This document shows positions 8,550-17,296 of a stretch of 64,000 nucleotides of DNA, piece by piece (the stretch's first letter is position 1; every line of letters starts with the position of its first letter). Under the pieces are notes generated by a model. The model was not told the DNA's origin and searched no databases. It saw nothing but the letters and a program-made list of their open reading frames with translations. Made by a program: the position numbers and the translations under genes. Origin of the DNA: Microbacterium esteraromaticum (GTDB taxonomy: Bacteria; Actinomycetota; Actinomycetes; Actinomycetales; Microbacteriaceae); NCBI RefSeq assembly GCF_016907315.1, contig NZ_JAFBBS010000001.1:682001-746000 (forward strand), given 5' to 3'.

Positions 8550-8559
8550 TGGATTCCTG

Positions 8560-9507
8560 ATGGCGATGGCATCGCCCCTGCCGGTGCGCGACGGCGTCGG
8601 GGCGACACGGCTGCACCTGCCGATGGCCGGCCCCTGGGCGACGGTCGGCGCATACATGGCCGAGCGCTTCTTCCACCTCGAGCCCGAGCGACTGCTGGCC
8701 CGGTTCGACCGCGGTGAGATCGTCGCTCGCGACGGCACGCCGCTGGGCCGCGAGACCCCCCTCGGGGCACACGAGTTCGTCTGGTACTACCGCGAGCCGC
8801 CGGTCGAGCGGGAGATCCCCTTCGAGATCGAGGTGCTGCATCACGACCGCGACCTGGTCGTCGCCGACAAGCCGCACTTCCTGCCGACCACGCCCGGCGG
8901 CAAGTACCTGCAGAACTCGGCGCTGGTCCGGCTGCGCAATCTGCTCGGCATTCCGGAGCTGACCCCGATCCACCGGCTCGACCGGGCGACCGCCGGGCTA
9001 CTGATGTTCTCGACCCGGCCCGAGACCCGCGGGGCCTACCAGCTGCTGTTCGAGCGCCGGCAGGTCGAGAAGGTGTACGAGGCGGTCTCGGCGCTTCCCT
9101 CGGGGTGGGATCCGGCTTCCCCTGCTCTCGCCGGTCACCCGTTTCCCATCGTCCACCGCAACCACATCGAGAAGCTGCGCGCGCACGTGTGCGTGAAGGT
9201 CGACGACACCCGTGAGCCCAATTCCGAGACCCTCATCGAGCTGCGAGGCTTCGACGACCAGGTCGTGCACACGCTGCTGCGCCCGCACTCGGGGCGCATG
9301 CATCAGCTCCGGGTGCATCTCGCAGCTCTCGGCGCGGGCATCCTGAACGACGGCTTCTATCCCGACCTGCTGCCCGAGGCGCCGGACGACTTCGACAGAC
9401 CGCTGCAGCTGCTCGCGCGCGAGCTGCGGTTCACCGACCCGCTCAGCGGCGCGCCGCGCGAGTTCACCACCCGGCGCACCCTGCGCTTCGCGCCTATCGG
9501 CGCATGA
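8560..9507 (+). CDS. RluA-family rRNA pseudouridine synthase
   Basis: Isomerises uridine to pseudouridine in RNA. The catalytic motif HRLDRATAGLL places the essential Asp at residue 141; GRMHQLRVHLAALG is the second family signature. The N-terminal region (about 1-75) has an S4-like character but no clear S4 motif. Length is 315 aa. The start could be ATG 8560 or the ATG at 8566 (MAMAS). The gene end overlaps the convergent metI by 14 bp. The exact rRNA site modified is not predictable from sequence. Confidence 0.88.
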   Translation: MAMASPLPVRDGVGATRLHLPMAGPWATVGAYMAERFFHLEPERLLARFDRGEIVARDGTPLGRETPLGAHEFVWYYREPPVEREIPFEIEVLHHDRDLVVADKPHFLPTTPGGKYLQNSALVRLRNLLGIPELTPIHRLDRATAGLLMFSTRPETRGAYQLLFERRQVEKVYEAVSALPSGWDPASPALAGHPFPIVHRNHIEKLRAHVCVKVDDTREPNSETLIELRGFDDQVVHTLLRPHSGRMHQLRVHLAALGAGILNDGFYPDLLPEAPDDFDRPLQLLARELRFTDPLSGAPREFTTRRTLRFAPIGA

Positions 9508-10153
9508 TCCGCCTGGCGAGCCAGGTACCCAGCGTCTGCGCCAGGTGCACGAAAACGACGATGAGCAGCACGGCCGCCCACATCACCACGGGCTCGAACT
9601 GACGACGCCCGTAGGTGAGCGCGAAGTTGCCCAGGCCGCCCGCGCCGATGTAGCCGGCCATCGCCGTCATGTCGATCAGTGCGACGATCACGAAGGTGTA
9701 GCCGAGCACCAGCGGGCCGAGCGCCTCGGGGATCACGACCGTGAACAGCGTGCGCCAGGGACCGGCGCCCATCGCTCGCGCCGCCTCGATCACGCCGGGT
9801 GACACGCCGACCAGGTGCTGCTCGACGATCCGGCCGATCGCGAACATCGATGCGACGACGAGCGCGACGATCGCCGCGTTCGTGCCGATGCCGCTGCCCA
9901 CGACCAGGCGCGAGAACGGGATCAGCACGGTGATGAGGATCACGAACGGGATCGGGCGGAAGAAGTTGATGAACAGGTTGAGCAGGAACGACACCGGCCG
10001 GTTCTGCAGCATCCCGCCCGGTCGGGTCAGGTAGAGGCCGACGCCGATCAGCCCGCCGAGGATGCCACCGAACAGCAGCGTCAGCGACACCATGTACAGC
10101 GTCTCGACCGCTGCCTGCCAGAACTCCGGCGAGAGCTCGATGAGACGATCCAT
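9494..10153 (-). CDS. metI: D-methionine ABC transporter permease
   Basis: Inner-membrane channel of the methionine importer. It has five or six hydrophobic segments and the ABC-contact (EAA) loop GVIEAARAMGAGPWRTLFTVVIPEA. Length 219 aa matches MetI (about 217). Its ATG shares one base with the metN stop (TGATG), a sign of translational coupling. It is the last gene of metQ-metN-metI. Confidence 0.95.
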   Translation of the reverse strand: MDRLIELSPEFWQAAVETLYMVSLTLLFGGILGGLIGVGLYLTRPGGMLQNRPVSFLLNLFINFFRPIPFVILITVLIPFSRLVVGSGIGTNAAIVALVVASMFAIGRIVEQHLVGVSPGVIEAARAMGAGPWRTLFTVVIPEALGPLVLGYTFVIVALIDMTAMAGYIGAGGLGNFALTYGRRQFEPVVMWAAVLLIVVFVHLAQTLGTWLARRIMRR

Positions 10154-11196
10154 CAGCGCTCCTCCTCCCGGTCGATGTCGGTCACTTCGACCTGTTCGGC
10201 GATGCGTGCGAGCGCCGCGTCGATGCGCTGCCCGTCTCCTCGGATCGCGAGGGTCAGATGTCCGAAGGCGCGCCCTCGGATGTCGTTGATGCCGCCGTAC
10301 ACGAGCTCGAAGTCGAGACCGGCGTCGGCGAGGTCGACGAAGAGCTGCGCCTGAGAAGGGCCTCCGTCGCGGAACGAGAACGTCACCAGACGTCCGCTGT
10401 GCCGCTCGCGCAGCACCGCTCTCTCGGACGGCGACGGGATGCCCTTGACCACAGTTCCGACGAAACGCTGCGAAGCCGGATGCCGGGGCGCGGAGAACAC
10501 GTCGAAGACGTCACCGTGCTCGATGACGCGACCGCGGTCCATCACCGCGACCTTCGTCGCGATGGTCTGGATCACGTCCATCTCGTGGGTGATCACGATG
10601 ATCGTCACGCCCTGCTCTTCGTTGACGCGCTTGAGCAGTGCGAGCACCTCGTGCGTCGTCTCGGGATCGAGCGCGCTGGTCGCCTCGTCGGCGAGCAGGA
10701 TCGCGGGCCGGGTGGCGAGCGCGCGGGCGATCCCGACGCGCTGCTTCTGCCCGCCAGAGAGCTGCTCGGGGTACGACCGCGCCTTGTCGCTCAGGCCGAC
10801 GAACGAGAGCAGCTCGGTGACCCTCGCGTCGATGTCGGCCTTCGACCAGCCGGCGAGCTTGAGGGGGTACGCGATGTTCGCCCTGACCGTCTTCGCCGAG
10901 AAGAGGTTGAACTGCTGGAAGATCATGCCGATGCCGCTGCGCACCTCGCGCAGCCTGCGCTCGCCGAGAGAGGTGATCTCGATGTCGCCGACCGTGATCC
11001 GGCCGGCGGTCGCGGGCTCGAGAGCGTTGATCAGGCGCACGAGAGTGGATTTGCCCGCGCCGGAGTACCCGATGATCCCGTACACGTCTCCCTTCTCGAT
11101 GTGCAGGGTGACGTCGTCGACGGCGATGACCTGGTCTCCCGCGCGCTGCGGGGACGGGTATCGCTTCGACACGTTCTCGAGCGAGACGATGGGCAT
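10153..11196 (-). CDS. metN: Methionine ABC transporter ATP-binding protein
   Basis: ATPase of the methionine importer. Walker A GYSGAGKSTLVRL, ABC signature LSGGQKQRVGIARA and Walker B ILLADEATSALD are all present. The C-terminal 80 or so residues form the NIL domain, which senses methionine and inhibits transport in MetN proteins. The start is ATG 11196 (MPIVSLENVSKRY); the open frame continues upstream across the metQ-metN gap but has no RBS there. Length 347 aa is normal. A perfect stem-loop (11263-11299) separates it from metQ. Confidence 0.95.
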   Translation of the reverse strand: MPIVSLENVSKRYPSPQRAGDQVIAVDDVTLHIEKGDVYGIIGYSGAGKSTLVRLINALEPATAGRITVGDIEITSLGERRLREVRSGIGMIFQQFNLFSAKTVRANIAYPLKLAGWSKADIDARVTELLSFVGLSDKARSYPEQLSGGQKQRVGIARALATRPAILLADEATSALDPETTHEVLALLKRVNEEQGVTIIVITHEMDVIQTIATKVAVMDRGRVIEHGDVFDVFSAPRHPASQRFVGTVVKGIPSPSERAVLRERHSGRLVTFSFRDGGPSQAQLFVDLADAGLDFELVYGGINDIRGRAFGHLTLAIRGDGQRIDAALARIAEQVEVTDIDREEER

Positions 11197-11262
11197 GGGT
11201 TTCACTCCGGCTTCGGGTGGGTGCTGGATGCGAGCGGGGACAGGCGGATGTCGTGCGACGCG

Positions 11263-11299
11263 GAGAATCGGGCGGCGCAGATCGCGCCGCCCGATTCTC
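11263..11299 (-). terminator. Perfect 16-bp stem-loop between metQ and metN
   Basis: Arms 11263-11278 and 11284-11299 are exact reverse complements (GAGAATCGGGCGGCGC) with a 5-nt loop. There is no U-tract after the stem on the minus strand. It follows the binding-protein gene, so it likely protects the metQ 3' end or partly terminates transcription, giving more MetQ than MetN/MetI. Confidence 0.75.
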
Positions 11300-11314
11300 T
11301 CAGACCCACCTGGA

Positions 11315-12223
11315 TCAGCTGTTGTCAGCGACGTCCTTCTGGACCTTCGCCAGCGTCTTCTCGAGGTCGGCCTGCGGGAGCTGGACCGTGACGCCGGTTC
11401 CACCCGACGACTCCGAGAGGCCCTTCTGGACCGCCTCGTCGGTCTGGAAGATCTCGATCAGCTTCAGGTACGTCTTGTTGTCGACGTCCTCGGCGCGCGA
11501 GGCGAAGATGTTGACGTATGGCGCAGCGGCAGGGTCCGAGGCGTCGTCGGTGAAGAGCGCGTCGTCGAACGTGAGACCGGCCTGCTCGACGAAGTCGTTG
11601 TTGATGATCGCCGCGGCGACATCGGGCAGAGCCTCGGGCGTGAGCGCGGCTTCGAGGGCGGTGACCTTGACCTTCGACTTCGCCTCGTCGACGTCGTTGA
11701 GGTCGGAGAACGGCGATCCGCCGTCCTTGAGCTCGATGAGGCCCGCCGACTGGAGCACGAGCAGGCCGCGGGCCTGGTTCGACGCGTCGTCCGGGACGGC
11801 GACGGTCTCGCCCTTCTCGATGTCCTTCACATCGTCGTACTTCGACGAGTACAGCCCGAGCGGGTAGGTCTGCGTGGAGCCGATCGCGGCCAGGTCCTCA
11901 CCGGATGCCTGGTTGTACTGCGCCAGGTAGATCACGTGCTGGAACTGGTTGAGGTCGATCTCGCCCTCGGTCAGCGCCGGGTTGGGGAGCTCGTAGGAGC
12001 CGAAGTCGACGAGCTCGATGTCGATGCCCGCGGCCTCGGCAGCCTTCTCGAATGCCGGCCACTGGGGGTCGCTCTTGCCGACCACGCCGATCTTGATGAC
12101 ATCGCCGTCCGCACCGGAGGCGGGCTTGTCGGCGTCGGCGTCGGCGGAGGCGCAGCCTGCGAGGCCGGCGACGAGGGCGACCGCTGCGGCTGCGGCGGCG
12201 AGGGTGGTGAAGCGGCGGGACAT
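11315..12223 (-). CDS. metQ: Methionine-binding lipoprotein (NlpA family)
   Basis: Extracytoplasmic receptor that hands methionine to MetNI. The signal peptide ends in lipobox GLAGC (about residue 23), followed by an Asp/Ala-rich linker. The mature part carries the NlpA-family segments DFGSYELPNPALTEGEIDLNQFQH and VPDDASNQARGLLVLQSAGLI (read in parts). Length 302 aa. It is the first gene of metQNI. The 72-bp gap upstream shows no S-box riboswitch. Confidence 0.93.
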   Translation of the reverse strand: MSRRFTTLAAAAAAVALVAGLAGCASADADADKPASGADGDVIKIGVVGKSDPQWPAFEKAAEAAGIDIELVDFGSYELPNPALTEGEIDLNQFQHVIYLAQYNQASGEDLAAIGSTQTYPLGLYSSKYDDVKDIEKGETVAVPDDASNQARGLLVLQSAGLIELKDGGSPFSDLNDVDEAKSKVKVTALEAALTPEALPDVAAAIINNDFVEQAGLTFDDALFTDDASDPAAAPYVNIFASRAEDVDNKTYLKLIEIFQTDEAVQKGLSESSGGTGVTVQLPQADLEKTLAKVQKDVADNS

Positions 12224-12295
12224 TTTCGGGTTCTTCCTCTCGTGGGGGACTCCGAAAACGTACGCGGGGAGGGCCTGGGGCTCAGAATCGCATCG

Positions 12296-12844
12296 TCACA
12301 CAGCGTCACGCTGAGCCGTCGCGGCCATCGCGTCGAAGAAGTCGGCGATGACACGGCGCTGCTCGGGAGCGAGCGCGGCGACCACGTCGAAGCGCCTGGC
12401 GTGCTCCCGGCCCACCGTGGCACGGGCGGCGAGCCGAGTGTGCTCCGTCACCTGGATGACGAGGCTGCGGCGATCGTCGGGGTGCGCGAGCCGCACGATG
12501 TGGCCGCCCCGTTCGAGGCGGTCGAGGAGCTTGGTGGTCGACGCCGCCGAGATGCCCAGATGACCGGCCATGGCGCTCGGCGTGATCGGGACGTTCTGGT
12601 TGCCGGCGGCTATGAGCATGCGCAGCGCGCGCATATCGCTCGCGCCGAGCTTCATGTACTTCTGCGAGGCCTCGCTCGTCTCGCGCTCGGCCTCGCGCCA
12701 GCGACGCATCGCGTCGAGCACTTCCAGGACGCTCTCCAATTCGCCCGCGGCGAGATCGCCGGTGCGCACGATCTCCTGCGCCGGGTCGTTCAGGCGCGGA
12801 TCGTGCATGACGATCCGGGCCTGACTCGGCTTCTCCTGAGGCAT
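12296..12844 (-). CDS. crtR: MarR-family regulator, probable carotenoid repressor (CrtR-like)
   Basis: A 182-aa MarR-type winged-helix protein, divergent from idi and the carotenoid operon. The recognition region reads AGHLGISAASTTKLLDRLERGG and the wing HPDDRRSLVIQVTEH. In Corynebacterium glutamicum a MarR protein in the same divergent position (CrtR) represses the crt operon and is relieved by geranylgeranyl diphosphate. The ortholog assignment here is by position and family, not by alignment. The ATG is preceded by TAAAAT at exactly 6 nt, so the mRNA is probably leaderless. An inverted repeat in the shared 76-bp gap is a good operator candidate. Confidence 0.75.
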   Translation of the reverse strand: MPQEKPSQARIVMHDPRLNDPAQEIVRTGDLAAGELESVLEVLDAMRRWREAERETSEASQKYMKLGASDMRALRMLIAAGNQNVPITPSAMAGHLGISAASTTKLLDRLERGGHIVRLAHPDDRRSLVIQVTEHTRLAARATVGREHARRFDVVAALAPEQRRVIADFFDAMAATAQRDAV

Positions 12845-12850
12845 GGATTG

Positions 12851-12856
12851 ATTTTA
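12851..12856 (-). promoter_or_regulatory. -10 box of the leaderless crtR-like gene
   Basis: On the minus strand TAAAAT (12856-12851) ends 6 nt before the ATG of the MarR gene. It is one of the best -10 matches in the window, and no Shine-Dalgarno is present. Confidence 0.6.
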
Positions 12857-12865
12857 GGTGGCGTC

Positions 12866-12901
12866 TGGATATTTCTCTAGTTGAAAGCTAGCCTGTCTAG
12901 C
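12866..12901 (+). promoter_or_regulatory. idi/crt operon promoter with overlapping operator
   Basis: TGGATA (12866-12871) and TAGCCT (12889-12894) with a 17-bp spacer form a plausible promoter for idi. The exact inverted repeat GCTAG-CCTGT-CTAGC (12887-12901) covers the -10 box and start site, and a third CTAG (12877-12880) lies just upstream. A MarR dimer bound here would block RNA polymerase. The SD AGGAGG (12910-12915) then serves the GTG at 12921. Confidence 0.55.
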
Positions 12902-12920
12902 AATCAACCAGGAGGTCGAA

Positions 12921-13484
12921 GTGTCCCACTCCCCCGAGCGCGTGATCCTTCTCGACGACGACGGGAACCCCCGCGGAGTCGCCCGCAAGGACGAGGTGCA
13001 CAACGAGGCGACTCCGCTGCACCTCGCGTTCTCGTGTCACGTCCGCGACGATGAGGGAAGACTCCTGCTCACCCGCCGCGCGCTGAGCAAGCGCGCCTGG
13101 CCCGGCACCTGGACCAATGCGTTCTGCGGACATCCCGGACCGTTCGAGGCGATCCCGGACGCCGTGCAGCGCCGGGCACAGCAGGAGCTGGGCCTGGAGA
13201 TCACCGACCTGCAGCTCGAGCTGCCGGACTTCCGCTACCGCGCGATCGACGCCTCCGGCATCGTCGAGAACGAGATCTGCCCGGTCTACACCGCACGCGC
13301 GGTCGGCCAGCCGTCGCTCAACCCCGCCGAGGCGATGGATGCCAGGTGGGTCACCCCCGAAGACCTCGCCGACGCCCTGACCGCCGCGCCGTGGGCGTTC
13401 AGTCCCTGGCTGGTGCTGCAGGCGCAGCAGCTGTCGGCGACCGCGGGAACCATCCACGCCACGGCGTGGAGGAGCGTCGCGTGA
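12921..13484 (+). CDS. idi: Isopentenyl-diphosphate delta-isomerase, type 1
   Basis: Interconverts IPP and DMAPP to supply the allylic starter for isoprenoids. It is a Nudix-fold enzyme: the active-site Cys is in NAFCGHP, and the Nudix-like helix follows in AVQRRAQQELGLE; the HLAFSCHV segment is also typical. Length 187 aa is normal. The start is GTG 12921 with AGGAGG 5 nt before it. It leads the carotenoid operon and its stop overlaps the crtE start by 4 bp (GTGA). Confidence 0.95.
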   Translation: MSHSPERVILLDDDGNPRGVARKDEVHNEATPLHLAFSCHVRDDEGRLLLTRRALSKRAWPGTWTNAFCGHPGPFEAIPDAVQRRAQQELGLEITDLQLELPDFRYRAIDASGIVENEICPVYTARAVGQPSLNPAEAMDARWVTPEDLADALTAAPWAFSPWLVLQAQQLSATAGTIHATAWRSVA

Positions 13485-14527
13485 GGCTCGACACGGCGGT
13501 CGATCCGCGACTCGACGAGATCATCGACCGCTTCTTCACCACCCGGATCGCCCGCGCCGACGCCATGGGCGGACGCTATGGAGAGCTGTGGCGCCGCGCG
13601 GCGGACGCGACCCAGGGCGGCAAGCGGCTGCGCCCGCGCATGCTGCTTCTCGCGCACGACCGGCTCGGCGGAGTGGAGGATGCCTCGGCCCTGAATGCGG
13701 CGGCGGCCTTCGAAGTGCTGCACACCGCCCTGCTGATGCACGACGACGTGCTCGACCGCGACCTCGTGCGCCGCGGCCAGCCCAACCTCGCCGGCCGCTT
13801 CGCCGCTGCCGCGCTCGATGATGGACTCGATCCCGAGACCTCCACCTCGTGGGGCGAGGCCTCTGCTCTGCTCGCGGGCGATCTGCTGATCAGCGGCGCG
13901 CACGTGCTGGTGGCCGAGGTGACCCATCCGGCGGCCGCGACGCTGCACCGTGTGGTCGACGATGCCCTCATGCTGACGGCGGCAGGCGAGCACGCCGACG
14001 TGGGCTACGCGAAGGGGATCATGCCTGCGGACCCCGACGACATCCTCCGGATGATCGAGCAGAAGACCGCCGCCTACTCGTTCGCGGCACCGCTGCGCGT
14101 CGGGGCGCTGCTCGCCGGCGGGACCGACCAGGTCGTCGAGGCGCTCGAGCGGATCGGGTCGCGTCTCGGTCTGCTGTATCAGCTGCGCGATGACGCGCTC
14201 GGCGTGTTCGGCGCCGAGAGCACGACGGGCAAGAGCGTGATCGGCGACCTGCGCGAGGGCAAGCGCACCATGCTCGTCGCCTTCGCCGAGGGCACAGAGG
14301 AGTGGGAGGCGGTGCGGCCGCTGTTCGGGCAGGCTCCGCTCGACGCGGCGGACGCCGACAGGCTGCGCGCAGCGCTGATCTCCTGCGGAGCCGTCGACAG
14401 GATGCAGCGGGTCATCGACGAGGTGCTGCGCGAGGTGCTGCACGAGGTCGCGATCGCCCCACTGCCCACCGGGCTGCGTGCCGAGCTCGCGCTCATCGCC
14501 GAGAGATGCGCGGAGCGGCAGTCATGA
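13481..14527 (+). CDS. crtE: Geranylgeranyl diphosphate synthase
   Basis: Condenses IPP onto allylic diphosphates to give C20 GGPP, the precursor of phytoene. The first Asp-rich motif is in LMHDDVLDRD and the second in YQLRDDALGVFG; the GGKRLRPRM substrate-binding motif is near residue 40. The start is GTG 13481, overlapping the idi stop (GTGA); the frame is open upstream but only inside idi. Length 348 aa. Product chain length is inferred from context, not from the residues before the first DDxxD. Confidence 0.93.
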   Translation: MRLDTAVDPRLDEIIDRFFTTRIARADAMGGRYGELWRRAADATQGGKRLRPRMLLLAHDRLGGVEDASALNAAAAFEVLHTALLMHDDVLDRDLVRRGQPNLAGRFAAAALDDGLDPETSTSWGEASALLAGDLLISGAHVLVAEVTHPAAATLHRVVDDALMLTAAGEHADVGYAKGIMPADPDDILRMIEQKTAAYSFAAPLRVGALLAGGTDQVVEALERIGSRLGLLYQLRDDALGVFGAESTTGKSVIGDLREGKRTMLVAFAEGTEEWEAVRPLFGQAPLDAADADRLRAALISCGAVDRMQRVIDEVLREVLHEVAIAPLPTGLRAELALIAERCAERQS

Positions 14528-15396
14528 GACCTCCGCCCGCCCTCGACCTGTACACCCGCACGGCGCACGCGGCGTCGGCCCACGTGATCAGCGGGTACTC
14601 GACGTCGTTCGGCTACGCCAGCAGGCTGCTGCCGCGCGAGGTGCGCGCGGGAATCGCCGACGTGTATGCGCTGGTCCGCGTCGCAGACGAGATCGTCGAC
14701 GGCCCGGCCGCAGAGGCGGGTCTCGACCGACCCGAGGTCGTGGCGATCCTCGACGAGCTCGAGCGCGACACGGTCGCCGCCTTGCAGCGCGGATTCAGTG
14801 CGAACCTCGTGGTGCATGCCTTCGCCGACACCGCGCGGCGGACGGGGATCGGCGTGGATCTGATCCGGCCGTTCTTCGAGTCGATGCGCGTCGACGCCAC
14901 CGCGCACGCCCGCTTCGACCGAGACGAGTACCGTCGCTACATCCATGGCTCCGCCGAGGTCGTGGGCTCGATGTGCCTGCGCGTTTTCGCGCTGGAGCAG
15001 CCGGGGATGGTGCTCGACGAGCACCTCGAAGAGGGTGCTCGCCGCCTCGGCGCAGCCTTTCAGAAGGTGAACTTCCTGCGCGATCTGGCTGACGATGCGG
15101 GGCGTCTCGGCCGCTCGTACATCCCTGAACTCGACCCCAGGACGTTCACCGACCAGGAGAAGGAGGCCGTGGTGGATGAGATCGCCGATGACCTCGCGAT
15201 CGCCCGATCGGCGATCGCACGCCTGCCCCGCGGCGCGCGGCGGGCCACGACCGCGGCCGCCGCGCTGTTCGGCCGCCTGAACGAGCAGCTGCGCGAGACG
15301 CCCGCATCGCGACTGCGCACCACGCGGGTGTCTGTGCCGCTGCGGCGCAAGGTGGCCATCCTGTTCGGCGCAGCGACCGGCAGGACCGCCGTATGA
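14524..15396 (+). CDS. crtB: Phytoene synthase
   Basis: Joins two GGPP into 15-cis-phytoene. The two Asp-rich sites are RVADEIVDG and NFLRDLADD, and RSYIPE is the usual following signature. The N-terminal segment ISGYSTSFGYASRLLP is typical of the squalene/phytoene synthase family. Length 290 aa is normal. ATG 14524 overlaps the crtE stop (ATGA), and its own stop overlaps crtI the same way. Confidence 0.95.
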   Translation: MRPPPALDLYTRTAHAASAHVISGYSTSFGYASRLLPREVRAGIADVYALVRVADEIVDGPAAEAGLDRPEVVAILDELERDTVAALQRGFSANLVVHAFADTARRTGIGVDLIRPFFESMRVDATAHARFDRDEYRRYIHGSAEVVGSMCLRVFALEQPGMVLDEHLEEGARRLGAAFQKVNFLRDLADDAGRLGRSYIPELDPRTFTDQEKEAVVDEIADDLAIARSAIARLPRGARRATTAAAALFGRLNEQLRETPASRLRTTRVSVPLRRKVAILFGAATGRTAV

Positions 15397-16970
15397 GGCG
15401 CGTCGTCGTCATCGGCGGGGGCATCTCGGGACTCGCCACCGCCGCGCTGCTCGCCCGCGAGGGCGCATCCGTGACCCTGGTCGAAGCGCGCGACGAGCTC
15501 GGCGGTCGTGCCGGCAGCTGGGAGTCGAACGGCTTCCGATTCGACACCGGACCCTCCTGGTACCTGATGCCCGAGGTCTTCGATCACTTCTTCCGTCTGC
15601 TCGGCACGTCATCGGCGGAACAGCTCGATCTCGTCCGTCTCGATCCGGCGTACCGGGTCTATTTCGAAGGCGAGGATGCGCCATTCGATCTGCCTGCGGA
15701 GGGCGCCAGGGATGCCCTGATCGCGCTCGACCCGGCCGCCGAGCAGCAGCTCGACCGGTATCTCGAGTCGGCCGCCGACACCTACGATCTCGCGACCTCG
15801 ACGTTTCTCTACAGCACCTACGAATCGCTGCGTCCGCTGCTCACTCCGCGTACCCTGCGAGGGCTGCCGACGCTGACCCGTCTGCTGGCCGAGCCGCTCG
15901 ACCGGCGCATCCGCCGGCACAGCCGAGAGCCGCGCGTGCAGCAGATCCTCGGATATCCGTCGGTGTTCCTCGGCACCTCGCCCGCGAAGGCGCCAGGCAT
16001 GTACCACCTGATGAGCCACCTCGACGTCGGCCAGGGAGTGCTGTACCCGCGAGGCGGCTTCGCCGAGGTGATCGCCGCCATCGCCCGGCTCGCTGCCGTC
16101 GAGGGGGTCGACATCCGCACCGGATGCCCGGCCCGCCGCATCAGGATCGAGGCCGGTGCCGTCACGGGGGTCGAGGTCGAACTCGCCGACGGGTCGCTCG
16201 AGCTGCTGCCCGCCGACGTGGTCGTCTCGACGGCCGACCTGCATGTCACGGAGCAGCAGCTGCTGTCTCCGGAGCACCGCACGCGATCCGAGCGCTGGTG
16301 GGACGGGCGCGACCCCGGACCGGGGGCCGTGCTCGCGCTGCTCGGCGTGCGTGGCGAGCTGCCGCAGCTGGCACACCACACGCTGCTGTTCACGAAGGCG
16401 TGGGAAGAGGGCTTCGACGCCATCTATGGCAGAGGCAGGGGCCGTGCGGGCACGCGCATCCCCGATCCTGCGTCGCTCTACGTGTGCCGTCCGAGCGCGA
16501 CAGACGACGTGGCGCCCGAGGGTCACGAGAACCTGTTCGTGCTCATCCCTGTGCCCGCCGACACCTCGATCGGCGCGGGTGGCGTCGACGGAGCAGGCGA
16601 CGACCGCGTCGAGCGCGCGGCCGATGCGGCGATCGATCAGATCGCCGGCTGGTGCGGCATCCCGGATCTGCGGGAGCGGATCGTCGTCAGGCGCACCATC
16701 GGGCCGGCCGACTTCGAGCGCGAGTTCGGAGCCTGGCGCGGCGGCGCGCTCGGCCCCGCGCACACGCTGCGTCAGAGCGCCTTCCTCCGCGGTGCGAATA
16801 CCTCGTCGAAGGTCGACGGTCTGCTCTACGCCGGTGCGACGACGATCCCCGGCATCGGTCTGCCGATGTGCCTGATCAGCGCCGAGCTCGTGGTCAAGCG
16901 CCTGCGCGGCGACGTGTCGGCCGGGCCCCTGCCGGAGCCGCTGGCGGAGCCGGTGGCGGGGCGCCTGTGA
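15393..16970 (+). CDS. crtI: Phytoene desaturase
   Basis: FAD-dependent desaturase converting phytoene to lycopene. The N-terminal dinucleotide motif is VVVIGGGISGLATAALLAREG, and the GGRAGSWE stretch follows. The C-terminal CrtI signature (GATTIPGIGLPMCLISAELV, read in parts) is near residue 490. Length 525 aa is normal. It overlaps crtB and crtYe by 4 bp at each end (ATGA, GTGA). Confidence 0.95.
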   Translation: MRRVVVIGGGISGLATAALLAREGASVTLVEARDELGGRAGSWESNGFRFDTGPSWYLMPEVFDHFFRLLGTSSAEQLDLVRLDPAYRVYFEGEDAPFDLPAEGARDALIALDPAAEQQLDRYLESAADTYDLATSTFLYSTYESLRPLLTPRTLRGLPTLTRLLAEPLDRRIRRHSREPRVQQILGYPSVFLGTSPAKAPGMYHLMSHLDVGQGVLYPRGGFAEVIAAIARLAAVEGVDIRTGCPARRIRIEAGAVTGVEVELADGSLELLPADVVVSTADLHVTEQQLLSPEHRTRSERWWDGRDPGPGAVLALLGVRGELPQLAHHTLLFTKAWEEGFDAIYGRGRGRAGTRIPDPASLYVCRPSATDDVAPEGHENLFVLIPVPADTSIGAGGVDGAGDDRVERAADAAIDQIAGWCGIPDLRERIVVRRTIGPADFEREFGAWRGGALGPAHTLRQSAFLRGANTSSKVDGLLYAGATTIPGIGLPMCLISAELVVKRLRGDVSAGPLPEPLAEPVAGRL

Positions 16971-17296
16971 GCGCCGCCTATCTGATCGCCCTGCTGGTCT
17001 CGCTCGCGGGGATGGTGCTGCTCGACGTGCGCCACCGGCTCTTCCTCGGCCGGGATCCCCTGCGCGCGACGATCGTGCTGGCCGCAGGCACCGTGTTCTT
17101 CCTGCTGTGGGATATCGCCGGCATCGGGCTCGGCATCTTCTTCCGCGACGACGGGGAGTTCGCCACTGGCATCCTGCTGGCCCCCGAGCTGCCGCTCGAG
17201 GAGCCGATCTTCCTCCTCTTCCTGTGCCAGCTCACCATGGTGCTCGTGTGCGGCGCCGAGAAGATGCTCGCGGCGCGACGAAGGGACGACGCATGA
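16967..17296 (+). CDS. crtYe: C50 carotenoid cyclase subunit (CrtYe-type)
   Basis: First half of the heterodimeric lycopene-type cyclase used by Gram-positive bacteria. It is a 109-aa membrane protein with three hydrophobic segments. The family signature is PLEEPIFLLFL near residue 78, where the Glu pair is conserved. The start is GTG 16967, overlapping crtI (GTGA). In Corynebacterium, Micrococcus and Dietzia the paired small subunits set the ring type (epsilon, gamma or beta); which ring is made here cannot be read from sequence by eye. Confidence 0.9.
   Translation: MSAAYLIALLVSLAGMVLLDVRHRLFLGRDPLRATIVLAAGTVFFLLWDIAGIGLGIFFRDDGEFATGILLAPELPLEEPIFLLFLCQLTMVLVCGAEKMLAARRRDDA

Noticed and set aside
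12224..12295. Possible S-box (SAM) riboswitch before metQ
   Set aside because: The gap is only 72 bp and shows no set of helices or conserved core of a SAM riboswitch.
10439..12880. 813-codon open frame on the plus strand
   Set aside because: Antisense to metN, metQ and the MarR gene, all well supported by motifs.
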